64,000 nt of DNA from Planosporangium thailandense (GTDB taxonomy: Bacteria > Actinomycetota > Actinomycetes > Mycobacteriales > Micromonosporaceae), in the NCBI RefSeq assembly GCF_011947195.1, contig NZ_JAATVY010000007.1, positions 62,001 to 126,000 of the forward strand, read 5' to 3'. The translations under genes and the position numbers were made by a program. Position 1 is the first letter of the stretch, and each line of letters begins with the position of its first letter. Below the pieces are notes generated by a model, which worked only from the letters and a program-made list of their open reading frames with translations, made no database searches and was not told where the DNA came from. This document shows, piece by piece, positions 60,540 through 64,000 of this stretch.

Positions 60540-62218
60540 CGGTCTCCCGGGTCGCCGATGACCCGGTTGCGTCCGCTCCGTTTCGCCGCGTAGAGATTGC
60601 GGTCGGCGCGGGCGAGCAGCGCCGAGGGTGTGGGACGTTCATCGGCGATCGCGGCGACTCCGACGCTGGCGGTGACCGGGAGGTCGCCGGTGACCGGTCG
60701 CCAGGGGTGGGCGGCGATCGACCGGCGCAGCCGCTCGCAGCGGCGCATCGCCTCGTCGAGATCGACGCCAGGGAAGATCAGCACGAACTCCTCGCCACCG
60801 AGCCGTGCGGCGACGGGCTGGTCGGTGGCGTCCCCGTCGCTGGCGGCGTGGTCGCTGGCGGCGTCCGCAAGCAGGCGGGCGACCTGGGTGAGGACGGCGT
60901 CGCCGGCGGCGTGTGACAGCGTGTCGTTGATCCGTTTGAAATGGTCGAGGTCGACGAGCGCCACCGACAACGGGGAGCCCCGCTCGGTCGCGCGGTCGAG
61001 CAGGGTGGCGAGGCATTCGTCGACGTAGCGACGGTTGTACAGGCCGGTGAGCGCATCGCGTTGGGCCATCTCGCGGAAACGGAGACTCTCCCGGCGAGCC
61101 TCCTCGGTCTCGAACACCGCCTGCAGGGCGCGTGCCCGGGCTTCACGCTGCGCCGACATCAGCGCGAGGGTCTCCTCGTGGAACCGTAGGTGCTCCTCGT
61201 ACGCCTCCCGGTAACGCCCGGTCGCGGCGTACAACCTGGCCTGCTCCTCCCGCACCTCGGCCCGCACCGACATCAGGTCCCGCTCGTCACAGATCCGGGC
61301 CGCCCGCTCAAGGCTGGCCTGTGCGGCCTCGATGTCACCGCGTAGCCGCTGCGCCTCCGCAACGGTGAGCAGACATTGAGCCAGCGCGTCCCCTTCGGTG
61401 AGCAGGTGGCCGGCTGCTCCGTCCAGAATGGGTGACAGCGTTTCCTCGGCAATGTCGTACCGCCCGTGCATCGTCTCGACGCGGGCGATCGTGTCGAGAT
61501 CGCTGGCGTCAAGGGCGGCGCCGTGGCGGGCGGCGAGCATTCGCATGCGGTCCGCCAGTTCCCGCGCCTCGTCGGCATCGCCGCGAAGGTACGCCAGGTA
61601 AGCCATGTTGTTGAGGACATCCATCGATACGTCGACGTCGCCGACGCCGGTGGCGATGTCGAGCGCATCCCGGAACCGACGGCGGGCCTCGTCGAGCGAC
61701 TCGTTCTCGTGCAGGACCGTCGCCAGGTTCGCCAGGTGCCTGGCCCGGATGCGGGCGGGCACGTCGTCGCCGGTGTGCGTCACCGCCTGCACGGCGTGCG
61801 CCAGCGCGTCCGCCAGGTCACCGATCTGGCGGAAGAAATGCGAGAGTACGTGGTGGCTACGAGCCAGCAGGTAGGCATCCTCGTGCTCGGAGGCCCAGGC
61901 GTTCACCTCGTGGGCGGCGCGCCCCGCGGCGGCCGTGTCGCCTTCCCGTCGGAAGACGTCGGCGCGTACCAGCCGGGCCCGCATCTGGAGGTCGGTGCGC
62001 CCCAGTTCGCTCGCCAGCCGCTCCGCGCGCTCCGCCGGCTCGGCGACCGACCGGAACTCGGCAAGGCCGATCGTCTCCATCACGTCCAGCGCCGCCGCCA
62101 GACTGGCCTCGGCCTCGGGCGTCGACACGGACATATCGGCGAGGGCCTCAGCCCCTCTGATCAACAGCGCCGTCGCCGCACCAAGCTCGTCGGCAGCCGT
62201 CCGCAACGCCGTGTCCAT
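60536..62218 (-). CDS. TPR-repeat diguanylate cyclase (GGDEF), paralogue of 33563-35212
   Basis: A 560-residue cytoplasmic protein with the same plan as the gene at 33563. TPR-like helical pairs lie at about 40-390 (YLLARSHHVLSHFFRQIGDLADALAHA, NESLDEARRRFRDALDIATG), then a GGDEF domain (about 395-555) with the active motif GGEEF (474-478) and DLDHFKRINDTLSHAAGD. No RxxD inhibitory site is present. The two proteins align from the first residues to the last, with extra residues here in the loop before GGEEF (ASDHAASDGDATDQP). ATG at 62216-62218. The gene stands alone and converges with rlaP, the two TAG stops overlapping in CTAG. Confidence 0.88.
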   Translation of the reverse strand: MDTALRTAADELGAATALLIRGAEALADMSVSTPEAEASLAAALDVMETIGLAEFRSVAEPAERAERLASELGRTDLQMRARLVRADVFRREGDTAAAGRAAHEVNAWASEHEDAYLLARSHHVLSHFFRQIGDLADALAHAVQAVTHTGDDVPARIRARHLANLATVLHENESLDEARRRFRDALDIATGVGDVDVSMDVLNNMAYLAYLRGDADEARELADRMRMLAARHGAALDASDLDTIARVETMHGRYDIAEETLSPILDGAAGHLLTEGDALAQCLLTVAEAQRLRGDIEAAQASLERAARICDERDLMSVRAEVREEQARLYAATGRYREAYEEHLRFHEETLALMSAQREARARALQAVFETEEARRESLRFREMAQRDALTGLYNRRYVDECLATLLDRATERGSPLSVALVDLDHFKRINDTLSHAAGDAVLTQVARLLADAASDHAASDGDATDQPVAARLGGEEFVLIFPGVDLDEAMRRCERLRRSIAAHPWRPVTGDLPVTASVGVAAIADERPTPSALLARADRNLYAAKRSGRNRVIGDPGDR

Positions 62219-62369
62219 GCCCCACCCTCATTGAGTCCAGGCACACCACGCTATGCAACGCCGGTTGCTGGCCACTACGTAGCCGGGTTGCCATTCGGGT
62301 CCGGCTTCCGCGGTGGCGTCGCTCGAATCCCGAGGTCCGTGCTACGCGGCAACGAACTCGCGTCCGGGA

Positions 62370-63209
62370 TCAGGGTTTGCGGCCGACGGCGCCAGCGATG
62401 CAGTAGGACACCGGCGGTAGCGGCTTGACGCGGGGGCCGTCCGGCCACCAGTCGGCGCAGATGGTCAGGCCGGGGTCGACCAGCTCCAGACCAGCGAACA
62501 TGCTTTCGATCTCGGAGCGGGTACGGAAGACACCGGTACCCATCGGGCTGTGGAGGAACGTCTCCTCCATCTTCCTTGCCAGCTCGCTGTGCTCGGCTGT
62601 CTCGGGGTCGAGGAAGTGGCTGATCGCCACGTAGGAGCCGGACGGCAGCGCCGCGATGTACTCCCGCATGATCTCGGTGGGGCTGGGCTCGTCGTCGTAG
62701 TGGTGCAGGGTGCCGAGCTGGAACAGCGCGATCGGCTGGGAGAAGTCGAGATTCCGGAGGACGATCTCGTCCTCGAGGACCGCGCGCGGTTTGAAGATAT
62801 CCGCGGCGGTGAGGTGGGTCTGGTCGTTTTCTTCCAGCAGCGCTCTGCCGTGAGCCAGCACCACCGGGTCGTTGTCCACGTAGACGACGCGGGCATCCGG
62901 CTGCAGCCGCTGGGCCACCTGATGAGTGTTCTCGGCGGTGGGTAGGCCGGAGCCGCAGTCCAGGAACTGGGTGATTCCGGTCTCGGTCGCGATGAACCGG
63001 GTCACCCGAATCAGAAAGTTCCGGTTGTCCCACGCCAACTGGGTCGCCTCGGGCGCGACCCGTTGGACCCGCTGCAGCACTTCACGATCGATTTCGTAAT
63101 TGTCCTTGCCGTTGAGGAAGGCGTCGTAGACCCGCGCGATGCTCGCTTTGGTCACGTCGATGTAGACGGGCACGCCAACGTCTGAGGAGGAATGGGTGAT
63201 GCCAGGCAT
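62370..63209 (-). CDS. SAM-dependent methyltransferase of the DUF574 family
   Basis: A 279-residue methyltransferase with the family opening TKASIARVYDAFLNGKDNYEIDREVLQRVQ near residue 20. A Rossmann core follows with FLDCGSGLPTAENTHQVAQ, VVYVDNDPVVLAHGRALL and IALFQLGTLHHYDDE. The C-terminal FAGLELVDPGLTICADWWPDG is also typical. ATG at 63207-63209 has GAGG about six bases upstream. Such proteins are numerous in Streptomyces and Micromonospora and often sit beside XRE regulators with DUF5753, as here. The substrate is unknown. Confidence 0.88.
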   Translation of the reverse strand: MPGITHSSSDVGVPVYIDVTKASIARVYDAFLNGKDNYEIDREVLQRVQRVAPEATQLAWDNRNFLIRVTRFIATETGITQFLDCGSGLPTAENTHQVAQRLQPDARVVYVDNDPVVLAHGRALLEENDQTHLTAADIFKPRAVLEDEIVLRNLDFSQPIALFQLGTLHHYDDEPSPTEIMREYIAALPSGSYVAISHFLDPETAEHSELARKMEETFLHSPMGTGVFRTRSEIESMFAGLELVDPGLTICADWWPDGPRVKPLPPVSYCIAGAVGRKP

Positions 63210-63430
63210 AAGAGGCCTCACTGGGCGCGGGAAGGATGACATCTGTGCATACACCACAAGGCCACATAGCCTAAACACAGGATCCGTAGCTACACCAGAG
63301 TGCAATTGACATCTGGCGAAGCCGCGCACGTTCAGCGATCAAGCAACGCGGGCGTCGGCGACCAGTGGTGCGTTGCACCGCAACCCCCCACTTGCAGCAC
63401 CGCTGTCGAAACGCACAGAAGGAGCGACAC

Positions 63431-64000
63431 GTGAGCTCAATTGATCCGTCCACATCGCCCAGTGATCCAACTGGCGAACGAGTTGGTGGCCCGACCGCAC
63501 TGCGCATCGTGCTGGGGGCCCAGCTACGCAGGCTGCGCGAACGCGCCGAAATTTCGCGTGCGGACGCCGGATACGGCATCCGCGGTTCGGAGTCGAAGAT
63601 CAGCAGGCTCGAGCTCGGCCGCGTCAGTTTGAAGGAACGGGACGTCGCTGACCTGCTCACCATGTACGGAGTGTCCGACGAAAATGAACGGACAACGTAC
63701 CTGGACATGGTCAAACGATCAAACGAACCGGGCTGGTGGCACCGCTTCAGCGATCTGATGCCGGACTGGCTTCAGGACTACGTCGGGTTGGAAGAGGACG
63801 CGTCCCGGATCCTGACCTATGAGCTGCAGTTCGTGCCCGGTCTGATGCAGACCGAGGACTATGCCAGGGCGGTGGCCAGTCACGGACGGCCGGAGCTGGC
63901 CGGCAAGGACGTCGATCGTCGGGTCGACCTGCGGGTACGACGCCAGAAGGTGCTCGCGCGGCCGGGTGCGCCACGACTGTGGGCGGTGATCGACGAGTCG
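63431..64000 (+). CDS. XRE-family regulator with DUF5753-like domain (cut by window edge)
   Basis: Visible for 190 codons with no stop, so it runs beyond the window. The N-terminal helix-turn-helix (about 27-80) contains LGAQLRRLRERAEISRADAGYGIRGSESKISRLELGR. The DUF5753-type effector domain begins near residue 100 (WWHRFSDLMPDWLQDYVGLEEDASRILTYELQFVPGLMQTEDYARAV). GTG at 63431-63433 has AAGGAG seven bases upstream. Such regulators usually pair with DUF397 proteins or DUF574 methyltransferases; the latter is next door, divergent, 221 bp away. The C-terminal end and any DUF397 partner are not visible. Confidence 0.9.
   Translation, partial: MSSIDPSTSPSDPTGERVGGPTALRIVLGAQLRRLRERAEISRADAGYGIRGSESKISRLELGRVSLKERDVADLLTMYGVSDENERTTYLDMVKRSNEPGWWHRFSDLMPDWLQDYVGLEEDASRILTYELQFVPGLMQTEDYARAVASHGRPELAGKDVDRRVDLRVRRQKVLARPGAPRLWAVIDES

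Overview
The window is high-GC DNA with many GTG/TTG starts and long runs of genes that overlap by 4 bp. It carries a mycosin (type VII secretion protease), SigE-type ECF sigma factors, a DUF574-type methyltransferase beside an XRE regulator, and many secreted Ala/Pro-rich proteins. Together these point to a filamentous actinomycete, most likely of the Micromonosporaceae; the family assignment is inference. No rRNA, tRNA or CRISPR was recognised. Layout: (1) 0.4-13.9 kb is a myo-inositol catabolism and uptake locus. Twelve minus-strand genes, nearly all with ATGA overlaps, encode two Gfo/Idh dehydrogenases, three xylose-isomerase-like TIM barrels (IolE, IolE/IolI-like, IolH), IolC, IolB, IolD, a Cgl0159-type (beta/alpha)8 aldolase-like protein and a sugar ABC importer. 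A divergent GntR/UTRA regulator sits at the head, and the control region holds a 17-bp tandem repeat. iolA is not in the window. (2) 13.9-21.9 kb has a Cds1-like PLP enzyme, a three-gene type VII secretion fragment (EspC-like protein, Gly-rich substrate-like protein, mycosin), an Ala-rich exported protein with a duplicated module behind a double 21-bp-spaced palindrome, and a large exported protein of unknown function. (3) 22-30.5 kb is a LacI-controlled glycan locus with a carbohydrate ABC importer, a GH130-type phosphorylase, a Gfo/Idh enzyme and an exported (alpha/alpha)6-barrel-like protein. (4) 31.2-39.7 kb has an exported carbohydrate-binding-like protein, a membrane protein of COG4705 type fused to a ChrB N-terminal-like domain, two diguanylate cyclases, an intact IS481-type element inserted exactly at a stop codon, and an ECF sigma factor with its membrane-anchored partner. 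(5) 40-46 kb holds a PhyH-type dioxygenase, an asparagine synthase B, two methyltransferases and a short questin-oxidase-like protein. (6) 46-51.4 kb holds a giant membrane M48 peptidase with a small partner, and two tandem membrane-anchored XRE regulators with different extracytoplasmic ends. (7) 51.8-55.6 kb has a small secreted protein, an acyl-CoA ligase plus enoyl-CoA hydratase operon and its divergent TetR regulator. (8) 55.7-60.5 kb is an RNA-repair cassette: Hen1 methyltransferase, Pnkp end-healing/sealing enzyme and an RlaP-like nucleotidyltransferase. (9) 60.5-64 kb has a second TPR-GGDEF protein paralogous to the one at 33.6 kb, a DUF574 methyltransferase and an XRE regulator that runs off the right end. 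The most unusual items are the COG4705-ChrB fusion, the IS element that shares a target-derived stop codon with its host gene, the tandem palindromes at 19.8 kb, the RNA-repair cassette with its hairpin pair, and the 17-bp repeats at the inositol control region. Functions are read from sequence motifs and family knowledge; no database search was possible.
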